DNA of 64,000 nucleotides from Aldrovandia affinis (GCA_029706075.1 JAINUG010000258.1:1107001-1171000); one strand, 5' to 3'. Positions 33,274 to 45,667 are shown, counted from the stretch's first letter. Program-made: numbers and translations. The notes: a model not told the origin generated them from the sequence alone.

Positions 33274-34815
33274 GTGGTGGGAAGGCTTGTGTGCTTCCGT
33301 GACTCTGAAGGCTATACCGGGCAGGTACAACAAAGCTGGGCAGGTTTCAGGGTAGAGGCCAGACGGAAAGCAACACCTGGCCCTCCAGGTTGGGGGTTGG
33401 GCGTGGAGCCAACAACCCCACCCCGTAAAAATAAAGAAGTTACGAGAAATGCAAAAATTGCCACGGGCCACGTACTTGACTCGCGCCAACCCTTTGGCAG
33501 TATGACCACTCCTAGTGAAAGCCCTCAGCGGGAAGCTAGGAGTGCGAGAGACAGTCTACTCGGGCCCAAAACACAGGTCCGACTGGGAACATGGAATGTC
33601 CGCACCATGTATGAGATGTCAAAACTAGCCCAGGTCACCAGAGAGATCGAAAGATACAGGCTGGATATTCTGGGAATCAGTGAATGTCGATGGACTGGTT
33701 CTGGACGCCAAACCAGCGAGGGATCGTTTGTCCTCTACTCAGGGCATGAAGACAAGCACATACACGGCGTGGCTCTCATAGTCTCCAAAGAAAAGGCGAA
33801 AACCTTGGTAGAATGGGAACCTGTGAGTGACAGAATGATCAAGGCTCACTTTAACTCCAAACATTGCAAACTGACCATCATACAATGTTATGCACCAACA
33901 AATGAAGCTGAGAGAGAGGACAAGGATGACTGGTATGAGGAGCTACAACGAACCGTCTCCAAGGTCCCTCAACACGATGTGTTACTGATCATGGGTGACA
34001 TGAATGCCAAGGTTTGAGCCGAAAATGACAGCTGCGACAGAGCTATAGGGAGACATGGCTGTGGTGTGCAGAACAACGGTCAGTGTCTTGTTGACTTCTG
34101 TCTCGAAAAGAACTGCGTAGTTGTTGGTACCATCTTCCCACATAAGACCATACACAAACTCACTTGGAAGTCACCTGATGGACTTACAACTAGCCAGATT
34201 GACCACATCCTAATCAATGGGAAGTGGCGCAGGTCCCTCCAAGATGTCAGAGTTTGCCGTGGTGCGGATGCCAACAGCGACCACTATCTGGTGACGGCTA
34301 ACATCAAGCTGAAGCTCAGAAAAGTTAAACAGCAGGGTCAACGAGGGAGACAACTCGACATTGGCAAGCTGATATGTCAGAACATCAACAAGGAGTTTGT
34401 GTTGGAACTGAGAAATCGCTTTGGTGCTCTTGGCGCCCTGGCTGACTCAACTGACGAGGACCCTGATATCCACACCAAATGGGAAACCATCAAGAATACC
34501 TATGTTGAGGCTACTAAGATCCTGGGCTACAGAGACAAGAAGAACAAGGAGTGGCTGACACCTGGCACTTGGCAGAAAATAGAACAAAGAAAACAACTTA
34601 AGGCCAAGATACTAAACACTAAGTCACTGAGGCTCCAGAAACAGGTCCAAGAAGCCTATAAGACTGAGGATAAGGAGGTCAAAAAAAGCACAAGGAATAA
34701 CAAAAGGGCTTTTGTCGAGATGCTAGCCTGCAAAGCAGAAGGGGCAGCAAGAAGAGGCGAAATGGGTGTTGTATATAAAATCACCAAACAGCTCTGTGGT
34801 AAAAACATCAGCTAA
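33274..34815 (+). pseudogene. Endonuclease and linker of the RTE-like LINE
   Basis: Two collinear frames (33,274-34,017 and 34,066-34,815) separated by a stop. Motifs: 'VRLGTWNVRTMYEMSKLAQV' (N block), 'DILGISECRWTGSG' (catalytic Glu), 'IIQCYAPTNEAER', 'VLLIMGDMNAKV' (Asp/Asn block), 'SQIDHILINGKWRRSLQDV' and 'NSDHYLVTANIKL' (SDH block). The linker is lysine-rich ('WQKIEQRKQLKAKILNTKSL', 'KKSTRNNKRAFVEMLACKAE'). The stop falls just after 'MNAKV', where a glycine is usual, consistent with a point mutation. Confidence 0.83.
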
Positions 34816-35062
34816 TCTGCTCCTGTAAAAGACAAGGATGGTAACAACGTAGTAACAGATGGAACAGGCAGTGAGATGGGTGCAGCACTTTCGTGAAGTC
34901 CTCAACTGCCCTGAACCAGAACATCCTGCTAACCCCACACCTGCAGATAACATAGGCCTACTCAACATCAACACCAGCCCCCCTACTTAAACAGAAGTCA
35001 GAAATTCTATCCAAATAACAAAGGACGGGAAAGCTGCAGGCTCTGACTGCATCCATGCAGAG

Positions 35063-35964
35063 ATGCTGAAAGCCGACCTCAACACCTCGGTTAAGGTGCT
35101 TACAGACCTGTTCAGAAACATCTGGGACAGAAATATCATTCCTGTGGATTGGGCCAAAGGTTTGATTGCTAAAATCCCAAAGAAAGGCAATCTGCAGAAC
35201 TGCAACAACTGGCGAGGCATCACATTGCTATCCATACCATCCAAGGTCTTCTGCAGAATCCTGTTAGGCAGAATTGATACAGCAATTGACATCAAACTGA
35301 GACAGGAACAGGCAGGCTTCAGGAAAGGAAGAGGGTGCACAGACCAGATCTTCACACTTAAGGAACATCATTGAACAATGCCTGGAGTGGAACTACCCAT
35401 TATACATCAATTTCATCGACTTCCAGAAAGCTTTTGACAGCTTAACACAGTGACACTCTGTGGAAGATCGTGCAATCCTATGGAGTCCCTCCAAAGATAA
35501 TTGCACTGATAAAGATGTTTTACCACCGATTTGAGTGTAGTGTGATCACAAACGGCAACCTCACTGACTGGTTCCCTGTGAAATCTGGCATACACCAGGG
35601 ATGTATCATCTCTCCCATTCCCTTCCTGATTGCCATCGACTGGTCCATGCGAAAAACCACCTCAGACAAACCTAGAGGCATCCAGTGGACCCTCTTCACT
35701 CAGCTGGAAGATCTCGACTATGCTGATGACCTAGCCATCCTCTCCACAAATCATACTCATCTGCAAGAGAAAACAGATAGGACTGACAGATTTGCCAAAC
35801 AGATGGGTTTGAACATAAACATCTCTAAAACCCATGTGATGTACATAAATTCAACACCACATGTACCAATCACCATGGATGGCAACTCTCGATTATGTAG
35901 AAGAGTACATATCTGGGAAGTCTACTCAGTAAGGACAATGCATGCAGTAAAGACATCAGCATAA
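35063..35964 (+). pseudogene. Reverse transcriptase of the RTE-like LINE
   Basis: Frames 35,063-35,374 and 35,470-35,964 cover the fingers and palm: 'WAKGLIAKIPKKGNLQNCNN', 'WRGITLLSIPSKVFCRILLG', 'QAGFRKGRGCTDQIF', then after a shift 'YINFIDFQKAFDS' (first Asp), 'KSGIHQGCIISPIPFLIAID' and 'LEDLDYADDLAILSTNHTHL' (YADD). A frameshift at about 35,900 replaces the usual 'DFTYLGS' block. All catalytic residues are still readable, but not in one frame. Confidence 0.83.
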
Positions 35965-36739
35965 GGCTCGGGAAAGCCCGCAGTGCATTCGCAATGCTTC
36001 ATACCATCTGGAAGTCAAAGCAGTACAGCCTAAGAACCAAGATCCGACTGTATAACAGCAATGTTAAGTCAGTTCTGCTGTACGGCTCAGAATGCTGGCG
36101 AGTCGTCGAGAGTGACATGCAGAAGATCAATGCATTCCACAATGGATGTCTCCGGAGGATATGTCGAATATTCTGGCCAGAAAGGATTTCAAATGAGGAC
36201 CTGTACAAAAACACAAACTGCCGCAATGTGGTGTTGGAGATCAAACTCCAATGGCTAGGACGTCCTCAGAATGGACCAGAACTGCATCCCTAAAGTAGCC
36301 TTGAGATGGACTCCATCTGGAAAGAGGAAGCAAGGGAGGCCAAAAACAACCTGGCGGAGAACTGTGACCTCGGAACTGAAAACGGCGAACCTAACCTGGG
36401 GTGGGGCACAACATGCTGCACAGGATAGGACCAGATGGAAGCAGATCGTCGCAGCCTTATGTTCCTCAAGGAACGAAATTTCCCAAATAATCAAGTTACG
36501 CTTGATGATGAATTTTTTAATTTTTTTAATTTTAATTTTATTTTATAATTAAATAGTGCACAAATCACAAAAATATGACACATCTGTACAATGGCATATT
36601 AACAAAATGAGACAATATGTTAACAAATATGCACTTTCCATCCTCTCCCCCTTTACCTGTCCATCCCATACCAAAAGAAAAAAGAAAAACAAATAATAAT
36701 AATAGAAAATAATGAAAACCCTCCCCTACCCCCCCGGCC

Positions 36740-36945
36740 ATCAGACACACACTCACACACACACTAACGCGCATGGACCCATACATACACACCCGCCACA
36801 ACACCACATGCACACCCCCCACATCAGCAACTCCTCACACCCACACATGCCCGCCCCCCCCACACTCACACTCCCACCCATACACACACACTCACTCACA
36901 CTCCCACCCATACACACACACTCAGACACAAGACAAACCAAGACC
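36740..36945 (+). repeat. CA-rich microsatellite with a short tandem unit
   Basis: Compound (CA)n and (CCCACA)n sequence. At 36,862-36,930 a unit with 'cactcccacccatacacaca' occurs twice in tandem (period about 36 bp). The proline/histidine/threonine-rich frames here are artefacts. It lies in the 3' UTR region of the L1-type LINE. Confidence 0.75.
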
Positions 36946-37192
36946 GAAAACGACAAAACAGGACACCACCCGCCAAGACACATAACAACAAGACAGGACA
37001 GGGCAACACCCAACAAGACATAACATAACAGGCAGAATGAGACATTACACAGTATAATGTCTATATAACACAATACTACTAATAATAATAACTAAAATAA
37101 TAATAATAATACTTTAAACTAAAATTGTAATAAATTCATTATTAAGGAGCACTGAAGAAACAATGATATCTTGCTTTTTATTTTAGAGTGAT

Positions 37193-37849
37193 TTACGTAT
37201 CTGCAATCTTATTCCAACCTTCCACCATGGAAATTCCCTGCCATTTCTCCTTAAACTTTGTGTAATCCTTTGTGGCATTATACATATAATCTTCTAAAAT
37301 GTAATTATGCTTAACCAAAGCTTTGAATCTAACAAGGTGTAATTCTTCTAGTTTGTCAGTTCTAAAAAGAAATATCTTACCTAAGAGAATAATATAATTA
37401 TCAATCTCTTGGCAATTTTGTTTCAAATTACCTAACAGAATAGTAGGAAGGTCTATGCAGAAATGGTCACTGTAGCAAGTAAACCATTGTTGTAATTGTA
37501 TCCAAAACAAGGCAACGTGTGGGCAGTACCAAAATAAATGTGATACTGATTCAACCTCCTCCTGACAGAATCTGCACATAGGGGACTGTTCCATACTCCA
37601 AATATTAAGCATCTTTTTAGCAGGCAAAAAATTATATAATAGCTTGAATTGAAAATATCTAAAAGATGTATCAATTGTGATTTTATATGTTAAACCAAAA
37701 ACCTTACACCATGGTATAGGGACATCTAATAAATGTTCCCATTTGTCCATAGTCTTGTATGGATGAGCTGTCCATGAATCTTTCCACAAAAAGTAGTCAT
37801 AAATGCTTTTATTGATTTTATTATTTTTCAACCATATAACGTTTTTCAT
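37193..37849 (-). pseudogene. C-terminal domain of the L1-type ORF2
   Basis: A 218-codon open frame including a C-x2-C-x8-H-x4-C knuckle ('CRFCQEEVESVSHLFWYC'), the nucleic-acid-binding motif at the end of L1-type ORF2 proteins. It is preceded by 'FRYFQFKLLYNFLPAKKMLN' and followed by 'LGKIFLFRTDKLEELHLVRF'. Upstream frames at 38,383-38,087 and 38,076-37,864 belong to the thumb/connection region. Confidence 0.8.
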
Positions 37850-39778
37850 ATATGGTCGGCAAACTAATTCTTGATGTACATCTTTATTAATGGCTCTTTT
37901 CTATTTTTGCGGGAGAGCTGCAATAAGTTGATTAAACATTTGTAATGAACAGATGTTTCCATACATTTTAAAAATGTGTTCATGGGACATAATTTATCCT
38001 CCAGGGTCCATAAGATCATTAAGGAAAATGACCTTATTTTTAAACAATTTCTCCCAAAATATAGGTATTCCATCAATCAAAATATTTTAATTAAACCATA
38101 ACATTTGCTGTAAAAATTGTTCAGATTGTTCTGGTGGGTGATACTGAAATTGTAACCAGCTTTCAATAGCTTCTTTCAAAAAGGGAGTTAAGTCGTAAAA
38201 TATATCCTTTTCTATTAAAGTATAGTATTTACTTTGAAGTTGCATAAATGGGAATAATGCATTATTTATTGGATGCACATTCTTAAGTAATCTACTAGAG
38301 AACCAATCTGGATTCAAATATAATTTCTGCACCCAGGAAGCCTTCAATGAAAGATTCAATGCCCTTAAATTCAAAAGTTTCAAACCTCCTTGTTCATACT
38401 CATTATATAAAAATTATAGTTTAACCTTATCTGGCTTGCCGTTCCATATACATTTAAATATTTTCTGCTCATATGCTTTAAAAAGAGCTTCCCCTGGAGG
38501 TAAGGACATGAGTAAGTAAGTAAATTGGGACACAATTAACAAATTTATCAGAGTGATTTTACCATATATTGTCAGATTTTGTCCCTGCCAAGGTTGAAGT
38601 ATTTTATCTACCTTATTAAAGTCTATTAATACAATTTAAAGTTGTAAGTTCACTCAAATTTGTATCATCTGCATACATAGATATTTAAATGTTTATGCCA
38701 TTTACTTCTAGACCCTTTATATTTATATTAGATCTTAGTTTAATTGCCAATATTTCAATTGCCAAGATAAATAGATATAGTGATAATGGGCAGCCTTGTT
38801 TAACCCCTCTTAACAATGAAATACGTTCTGAAAAATGACCATTATTTAATTATACATAAAAATTATACATAAAATGATTTATTATACATAACCTTAACCC
38901 ATTTTATCAGTGATTCACCAAAATTAAAAAACTCTAAACATTTAGTAGTATACTCAAGTCTAACCTTGTCAAAGGCTTTTTCAAAGTCTGCAATAAATAT
39001 CAGACCTGGTTTATTTAAAGTTTCATGATATTCAATCATTTCTAATATTTGTCAAATGTTATCACCTATGTACCTACCCTGTAGAAATCCAGATTGGTCA
39101 TTATGAATAATATTGGCTAAAACCTTCTTTATACGTTGAGCTATACATTTAGCCAATATTTCTGCGTCACAGCATTGGAGTGTAAGCGGCCTCCAATTTT
39201 TTATATAAACTGGATCTTTATATTGACCGTTTGCATCGTGTTTTAAAAGCAAATAAATTATCCCTACTCTTTGTGTATCTGATAATTCTCCTATTGCATA
39301 TGCATAATTAAAACACTCAAGTAGTGGGTCTTTAATTAATTGATAAAATGTCTGATAAACTTCAGTTGGGATCCTGTCAAGTCCTGGAGTTTTACTAGGT
39401 TGGAAGGAATTAGTGGAGAAGAGTGGAGCTCTTCTTCTGTAATAACCCCTTCACACAGGATAGCAGAAAGCGTAACTTGATTATTTGGGAAAAAGGGTTT
39501 AAAAATATCAGGTGAGACAGGTGTAGATTGAAATGAAAATATTTAAAAAAAAGTTAGCTTCTTCTCCTAAAATGTCTTTAGATGAAGTAAGTTTTGCCCC
39601 ATTATTTGTAGTCAATTTCATTATTAAAAAAAAAAAATTGTATTGAAGATTTAAAAAAAACTATGTGCATTTCTCACCCTCCTTAATCCATATTATATAT
39701 ACTATAAGATTTTTCTTGATATAGTCTTTCCAATTCGTTCTGCTTTCCATCCAGGTCATCCAACATATTGTGGCGATC

Positions 39779-40089
39779 CTACCCCTCCCTTAGCGTAGCC
39801 CGTTGCTAAGTGTGTGTGTAATTGTAAATATCTGCATAGATGTACTTGTAAATATCTGTGTGTAGCTAGCTAGCTAGCGTTTATGCAAATACATGTCCCT
39901 TTTGTTGTGTCGTGGCTAATTGGTTGTTTGTGCCCTGTTTGTTCGTGAACCATGTTTTGTATAAAAAGGCCGTTCACCTGTGTTTGCTATCGTGTTGCTG
40001 TGATGACTTCAATAAAGAGAAGCTCCCCCGGGGCGATTGCTGAGCCACAAATCCCGACTTCGTCTCTGCTTCCCCGGTGGGTCGCCACA
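39779..40089 (+). mobile_element. Compact 311-bp solo LTR
   Basis: Ends 'tgtggcgatcctacc' and 'ggtgggtcgccaca' are inverted (TGTGGCGA...TCGCCACA) and flanked by 'atat' on both sides (39,775-39,778; 40,090-40,093). It carries a TATA-like 'tgtataaaaagg' at 39,958 and an AATAAA at 40,011 in plus orientation, so promoter, R and U5 parts are identifiable. It splits the L1-type endonuclease domain from the following linker. The short LTR would suit a small gypsy/BEL element or a TRIM. Confidence 0.8.
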
Positions 40090-40571
40090 ATATTAACATA
40101 TATATTACTAGAGTTATCAATTTTTGGCGTTAATATTTCAATTTCTCTCATCAATTTTTTCTCCTTAGACATAAATTGCTTATACTTTTGTGACGAGAAT
40201 TGGATTGCATGTCCACTAAAAGTGCATTTAAATGCATCCCAAATGACGAGTGGGTTTGCTGATCCTATATTATGATGGAAAAAATATTTAATAAACTCTT
40301 TAACTAAAGATATATAATCTTTTAATAAGGTTTGATTACATTTCCAGTATACTTTGCCCCTGGGTGAATCAGTAATGGCTATATGTAACGCAATGAGCTG
40401 GTGATCCGATCTCAATCGATCTCCAATTATCACCTTATTCACTTTTGGAGCAAGAGAAATAGAGATAAAAAAATAATCAATTCGGCTTGCTTGATTTGCC
40501 CTCTGCCATGTATATCTAGCTAAATTTGGATATTTAAGTCTCCATACATCCACAAGGTCAAAGGTATGCAT
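39987..40571 (-). pseudogene. Endonuclease C-terminal part of the L1-type ORF2
   Basis: The minus-strand frame 'FDLVDVWRLKYPNLARYTWQ', 'RIDYFFISISLAPKV', 'GDRLRSDHQLIALHIAITDS' is the endonuclease end, followed by a linker with 'LMREIEILTPKIDNSSNIYV'. The frame runs beyond 40,090 into the nested LTR, so the last 35 or so residues of the open frame are not LINE sequence. Confidence 0.78.
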
Positions 40572-41090
40572 AATATTTACGATTTCCTTACATGCATTTG
40601 GATGATAATTTGAAGATTGATTCCCTTTACGATCAAGCAGTGTCTAAAACTGTATTATAATCTCCTACCATAATTACACGGTCATTTGTAAGCCCTTGTA
40701 TACTCTTGCTGATTACCTCAAAAAAGAGTTGGTCATCTTTATTTGGAGCATAGACATTGATTAGACATATTTATTTACTCTCAATAATAATATATAAAAT
40801 TACCCATCTCCCAAGAGGATCTACTGAAGATGATAATATTTTGAAATCTAAATTATTTTGAAGAAGTACCTAAAAAAACTCCTTTTGAATTCTTTAGTCC
40901 ATGAGATAACCTAATTAATTGATAACCCCATTATTTTTGCCTATTAAGTTCATCTGTCAATAATGAGTGAGTTTCTTGCAAACAAAAAATATGATATTCT
41001 TTATCTTTAGCCATGTAAAAATCTCTTGTCTTTTCTTTTTATCTGCTAATCCATTGCAGTTATAGCTAGCTATACTTAATTCATCCATCT

Positions 41091-41610
41091 ACAGCGGATT
41101 CCCCAAAGTTTTAGACAATAAGCCGTTTTAAATAATATCAAGCATTCTACAATATGAATGTTACTTTTCGATTCTCTTTGATTTATAATTATTATGTAAT
41201 TCAGTGCTCCAAAATAAATTATAATTCCTATAAATGTTAATAAAAATAAGTTTCCAACAGAGGAAATGAAATAACTGTGTTTAAAGAATAATAAACAATT
41301 ATAGTTTTAACAAAGAAAAAAAGTTACATAAATAACGTGCTACTGTTTAATAATATAGAAATAAGTCCTGTCCCGCGCCCTGCCCTCACACAACCCCCAC
41401 AAACATCACATAAAGACATATATTTAAAACCACCCGCACATACAACCCCCCCCAGACACACACACACAAACCACATGAAGCATACACACCCACAACATGA
41501 ACACACACACCTACACTCTTCTACAACATGGAACACAGACACATACACACAACCAACATGAAGCACAGACCTTAATAGTAAGGTTAATCTAAGGTTAACA
41601 CTCATGTACA
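41091..41610. other. Unassigned, with CA-rich patch
   Basis: Upstream of the L1-type ORF2, where ORF1 or a 5' UTR would be expected, I see no recognisable ORF1. A CA-rich low-complexity patch occupies about 41,380-41,560. Confidence 0.4.
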
Positions 41611-41614
41611 CATT

Positions 41615-41854
41615 TACATTACATTTTAGGCATTTAGCAGATGCTCTTATCCAGAGCGACTTAGTTTTACAGCGATTTACACAGTTGACATTTCTTTACA
41701 TACAATCTATTTATACAGCTGGATATTTTACTGAAGCAATTCAGGTTAAGTACCTTGCTCAAGGGTACAACAGCAGTGCCCCCACCTGGTAATTGAACCT
41801 GCAACCTCTGAGTTACAAGCCCAGCTCCCTAACCATTACACTACACTGCCAGCC
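41615..41854 (-). mobile_element. tRNA-derived SINE, second family (L2-tailed)
   Basis: On the minus strand: head 'ggctggcagtgtagtgtaat', A box in 'tagtgtaatggttagggagc', B box 'ggttcaattacc', body with 'cccttgagcaaggtacttaa', and the L2-type tail 'gtcgctctggataagagcat', ending in 'aaaatgtaatgtaa'. It differs from the HpaI-like SINE in head and body but shares the tail, so both would use L2 machinery. Confidence 0.85.
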
Positions 41855-42802
41855 ATACCTCAAGCAAGGTATCATGTGAGTGCACTGAGGCTGTCTGAGA
41901 CCTACGCTGCCAATGAAACAATCAGCTTCAACACATTTAATAAACAGGACTATGATCTGTATAAATAATGCTTTTCCAAACTTTATGTGACTATCACTAG
42001 AAACTGAAGAGTTGTGGACCCAAACTGCTTGAGAATGTGTATGCACACACGCACACACACACAGACAGACACACACACACACACATGCACACACATACAT
42101 ATATATATATAGTTATATAATACAGTGTGAAAGAGCGGCCAAGAGAAAAAGCGTGTAACATTGTGTATTATAATTCTCAATCCAAACTCTGGGAAAAATT
42201 TGTGTATAATTATTAAATCTGCCTAATACTCTGACTATGATTTAAAGATCCATTCTCTTCCTCTGACTAGTTTATACGGTACAAGGACATTTTCCAAGTT
42301 GAATATACTTCAACCCTAATGTTTCCATCACCAATCATCCAATACAATAAAACATTCCAAAATCCATCCCATGAACGGCCACTGCTTCATCTAAATCACA
42401 TAAATATATATGTATATATATATACCTGGATTACCTTGCAAAGGAAAGGAGTCGGGGTCGCAGGTGCCTCTGACCCAGAAGTGTCTGTTGGTCCTGGTCT
42501 TGGGTTCAAAGTCATTGTCAAAAGGGATTACATGAGACTGCTGAATTATGTACTAAAGGCTATGTCATCTGGAGCCAGTGATTTGTTTAAATTTGCATGA
42601 GAGAGGCCTATGTTATCTTTTAGGCCAATCAGAGATGAGATTAGATAATGGGAAGATGCAGAACCCTACAGGCAAATGGGAAGAAAGCAAGCATGGGATC
42701 TGGTTTAAAAGACTGCAGAAATGGAGGGTTGGGGGTGTATGGGGAGGAGGGGGGGTTGGGGCTACAGGGAACTGAACAACCAGGAAGCAGCCATTTATAT
42801 TC
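41855..42802. other. Unassigned sequence with simple repeats
   Basis: Holds (CA)n/(TA)n at 42,045-42,113, a short AT repeat at 42,402-42,424 and a G-rich stretch at 42,725-42,760. No gene seen. Confidence 0.5.
42045..42113 (+). repeat. (CA)n/(TA)n microsatellite
   Basis: 'cacacacgcacacacacaca' with GACA interruptions, running into 'catacatatatatatatag'. Likely length-polymorphic. Confidence 0.85.
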
Positions 42803-43265
42803 ACTTTACATTTTAAGTATTTAGCAGACGCTCGTGTGTTAATACATAGGAACAATCATAGTTCACGCAAGAGATCAGTGCAGTAATTCAGCAATTGTTG
42901 TAGGCAGCTGCATACCATACCTGTAACACTGGGAAGGAAAAGGTTAATACATTTTTTTTAATGAGGAATTAGCAGGGATACATATACAAAAAGTATTGAG
43001 CAAGTAGGCAGTCGTGATGACAATTGGCTAGATGTACAGAATTCAGTGGTAGTGGAGTGAAAAGGTGAGGTTTGAGTGACTCAAGGCCGTAACCATGGAG
43101 TCAACATTGGGGGGGACCAAATCAATTTATTTATATTTTTTATATCAGCTAGGGTATATATTGGGGGGGACATTTTGAGCATATCTGAATATTGGGGGGG
43201 ATGTGTCCCCCCCAATATATATGGTAATTTCGGCCTTGTTTGAGTCTCTTGCCGAAGAGCCATCT
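42803..43265 (-). mobile_element. L2 LINE 3' UTR fragment
   Basis: It aligns with 23,424-23,762: the tail 'atttagcagacgctc', 'gagatcagtgcag', 'catacctgtaacac', 'gggaaggaaaaggt', and the last coding bases around 'tttgagtctcttgc'. A hAT-type MITE is inserted at 43,082. Confidence 0.78.
43082..43238. mobile_element. Short hAT-type MITE
   Basis: 'caaggccgtaaccatgg' on the left and 'ccatatatatt' ... 'tcggccttg' on the right give inverted ends (CAAGGCCG...CGGCCTTG). The host L2 motif 'tttgagt' is repeated on both sides (43,071-43,077 and 43,239-43,245), a degraded duplication with 4 extra bases at the left. Internal 'attggggggga' motifs appear in both orientations. Confidence 0.65.
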
Positions 43266-43974
43266 CTCTATTGGCAGCTCGCCATGATTATATTGATTTT
43301 TTCTTTAATTATTAATGAAACGGGACCATGTTACTGTAGTTGCAGAGTATAGCCATCCACCACTTTGTTGTGTTGGAGAGATGCTTAGCTCTCCCACCCA
43401 GTGGTACAATGCAAAGCTACAGTTGGAGCTCCTATTTATGACATCATTAAGTGATGTAGAAAAGATTCAGCTTTAAATGGCTTTATAATTAACCTACTTG
43501 AAAATACCTTGTTTTAAGATTAATACCATATCCCATTCTCTATTAATGGGTGGTCTGTTCTAAATGGTTGCTTCTTGCAATGTCTAGCACTGCGTCAAGC
43601 CCAGTCGTGAACACCCCCAAGGGTCTCTGCTTCTACGGAGTCCTGGTGAGTTATCCCATGCATAAATACATGTGTGAAAAAATACTTCCTGGTATCACTG
43701 CAAAATGTATCTAATTCATAGGCATAAGGAGTGAAGTGGATGGGGCACATCCCCCCCAATATTAAAAACAGCCTTTTTCAAACAAGCCTTGGGCGAAGTA
43801 CTGCGAACTCCGAACAAGTTGTCAAGGAAGAGGGCTGAATGAGGAAACAATCCCATATAAAGAATGACTGAGCAAAAGCAGTACTTCCTCCTGCTCAGTG
43901 CTGGAGACAGAGGGTTGTCCGGGGTGGCACTGGCACCTGATATCTGATTGGTCACCCCGGGTGCCACCCTAACA
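43266..43974. other. Unassigned sequence
   Basis: No gene seen. 'atcccccccaatatt' at 43,749-43,763 resembles the ends of the MITE at 43,082, so another MITE relic may be here. Confidence 0.35.
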
Positions 43975-44909
43975 TTTAATTCGCCATCACTGGCAGTTTG
44001 ATGCTGATTGACATCTCATTTCACCTGTTGTTGAAAGAAGTGTTTATTTTGACTTTTGGCGGCGCCTTTTTCAAATCCAGGATGAGGAAGAGAGAATATT
44101 TCCACAGCTCACGAGTCACTCGAGCGACTGACACAACTATGGCAGACCTGCGGTGAAAGCACCATATGTTGGAGTAAGTTTAAAATAAAACTTGCATCGG
44201 GTTTAGTTTTCCTAAACAACTTTTACGAAAGTTGAGTTGCTGTGTAGATGCATATTGGCAATTTGGTCCATAACAGATGGTTAATCAGATAAGAGAGATT
44301 CGTTCCCAATTTAGCCTAACATTATGTTTACATCTGTGCTATACAGTGCAGTGTCGTAAGTTACAGTATATACGAGTGTTTAGCTAATGTGTGGTAACTA
44401 GTACAGCTGTCAGTGTTCAGAAAGTTAACATTTAGCAATTTGAAATCCATTAACTCCATTGAAGTAATTTTCGTACTTGAACTCAAAACTAACAATTGTT
44501 ACTCAAAAGATTACCACAATTTGCAGATAGCTGTTACATCTTAAAGGTGTAAGAAATTATAGCTACCTACTGCAGAGTAGGGCTAGCCATGATCTAACTT
44601 AGGCTGGTAGTTGATTTTAAGGTATAGTTATGATAATGGAGATTTGTAATTAAGATTGAGATTGGACTAAAATGTGGGTAATTGGATGCTTAGATGTAAC
44701 CATAGTCTTATTTTTGCATAGGATCAATTAAAACAATCACGAAAAGAAAGGGAGAGATATCAATATTATTTTTAAAGAAGAACAAACAGGCAGATCAGGT
44801 TCAAACAGACCTCACCCCTTGTATCACCACCGGACCCCAGAGCAGCTCCCTACCTGAGTCAATGCGGACTTCACAAGGACCCAGTCTACCACCACCAGGT
44901 CAGAGCATC

Positions 44910-45667
44910 TAAATCAAATCAAATCAAATCAAATCAAATGTATTTGTATAGCGCTTTTTACAACTGAATTGTCACAAAACGCTTAACAGAGGGGGAACCC
45001 AGGCCTAGACCCCCTCAAAAGCAAGCCTAAATGCAACAGTGGCAAGGAAAAACTCCCTTGGTAGGGAGAAACCTTGGGAGAAACCAGACTAAAAGGGGGG
45101 GAGCCCATCCTCTTCTGGCCGGCACAGGGTGTGTCCAAAAAAGACCATATCATGGTCAGTCCAAGGTGACTCAGGGCTGAAAGACGTTGCCCCTCCTGAG
45201 TTAGGTAGTCAGCAGCGGGGGGCTAAACCATGTGGAGAGGGTCCAGATCCAAGAACTGGGGTTGGCGTGGGGGTGAGGGTTGATGGGGGCAGCTCACACT
45301 TCTCGCAGGATCTAGGGCTAGGGGGCAGGTGCCCCCGAGCCAGAGGCCGAGGCAGAGAAGAGAACATGCAGTCAGAAAAAAAGCAGTGCTATAGCCAGTA
45401 GCATTATGTAAGAGCAGGGGAGCACAAGCATAGGAAATATGCAGATAGCCCCGACAGGTGTAAGCTATGGCAGCATACCTATTAGGAGAGGGAGAGAGAA
45501 TACATGCAGCCATGAGAGTTCCAAACCATCCACACCATCCAACGATAACCAGCATAACAATGGTGGTAACACATTGAGGAGGTGACAGTATGGAAAGTTT
45601 CTCACTCCATAAGACACTAGGGCACAGCCTTCTCCGTCTCTCCATCTAGACTATGTTTGGCAGTAGG
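44910..45667 (-). mobile_element. L2-family LINE 3' end
   Basis: The 3' terminus is a (gattt)n tail on the minus strand (44,911-44,939). The 3' UTR holds 'tttgtatagcgctttttaca' and 'aaggaaaaactcccttggta' (plus strand). Its other end (45,590-45,667) matches the coding end of the L2 at 50,760-50,860 ('gtctaggtggagagatgg' versus 'gtctagatggagagacgg'). 'catct' is duplicated at both edges (44,905-44,909; 45,679-45,683). Confidence 0.75.

Larger units (their letters stand above)
33247..36510 (+). mobile_element. RTE-like LINE, nearly full length, inactivated
   Basis: Begins 'gttgctaccttgttgtggtg' and ends with a short 'ttgatgatgaa' tail at 36,500, as RTE-type elements do. About 3.25 kb. The endonuclease is at 33,585-34,320 and the reverse transcriptase at 35,000-35,960. 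A C-terminal region at 35,990-36,480 has 'SVLLYGSECWRVVE', 'NGCLRRICRIFWPERISNED' and 'GKRKQGRPKTTWRRTVT'. It is broken by an in-frame stop at 34,015, another near 34,813, and frameshifts near 35,355, 35,440, 35,900 and 36,050. The C-terminus is spread over at least three frames. Clade by resemblance only. Confidence 0.82.
36540..41090 (-). mobile_element. L1-type LINE (ORF2 region), degraded, with a nested LTR
   Basis: Minus strand. ORF2 starts near 41,090 with 'MDELSIASYNCNGLADKKKR' (endonuclease N block) and continues 'LINVYAPNKDDQLFFEVI', 'RVIMVGDYNTVLDT' and 'RLRSDHQLIAL'. The reverse transcriptase is at 39,260-38,650 ('YIKNWRPLTLQCCDAEILAK', 'NDQSGFLQGRYIGDNI', then 'MYADDT' near 38,670). 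The C-terminus is at 37,849-37,193. Many stops and frameshifts are present. A compact LTR sits at 39,779-40,089. The 3' end is A/T-rich at 36,500-36,560. Confidence 0.8.

Noticed and set aside
36712..37073. Overlapping proline/histidine-rich and cysteine-rich open frames on both strands
   Set aside because: They are translations of a CA-rich microsatellite.
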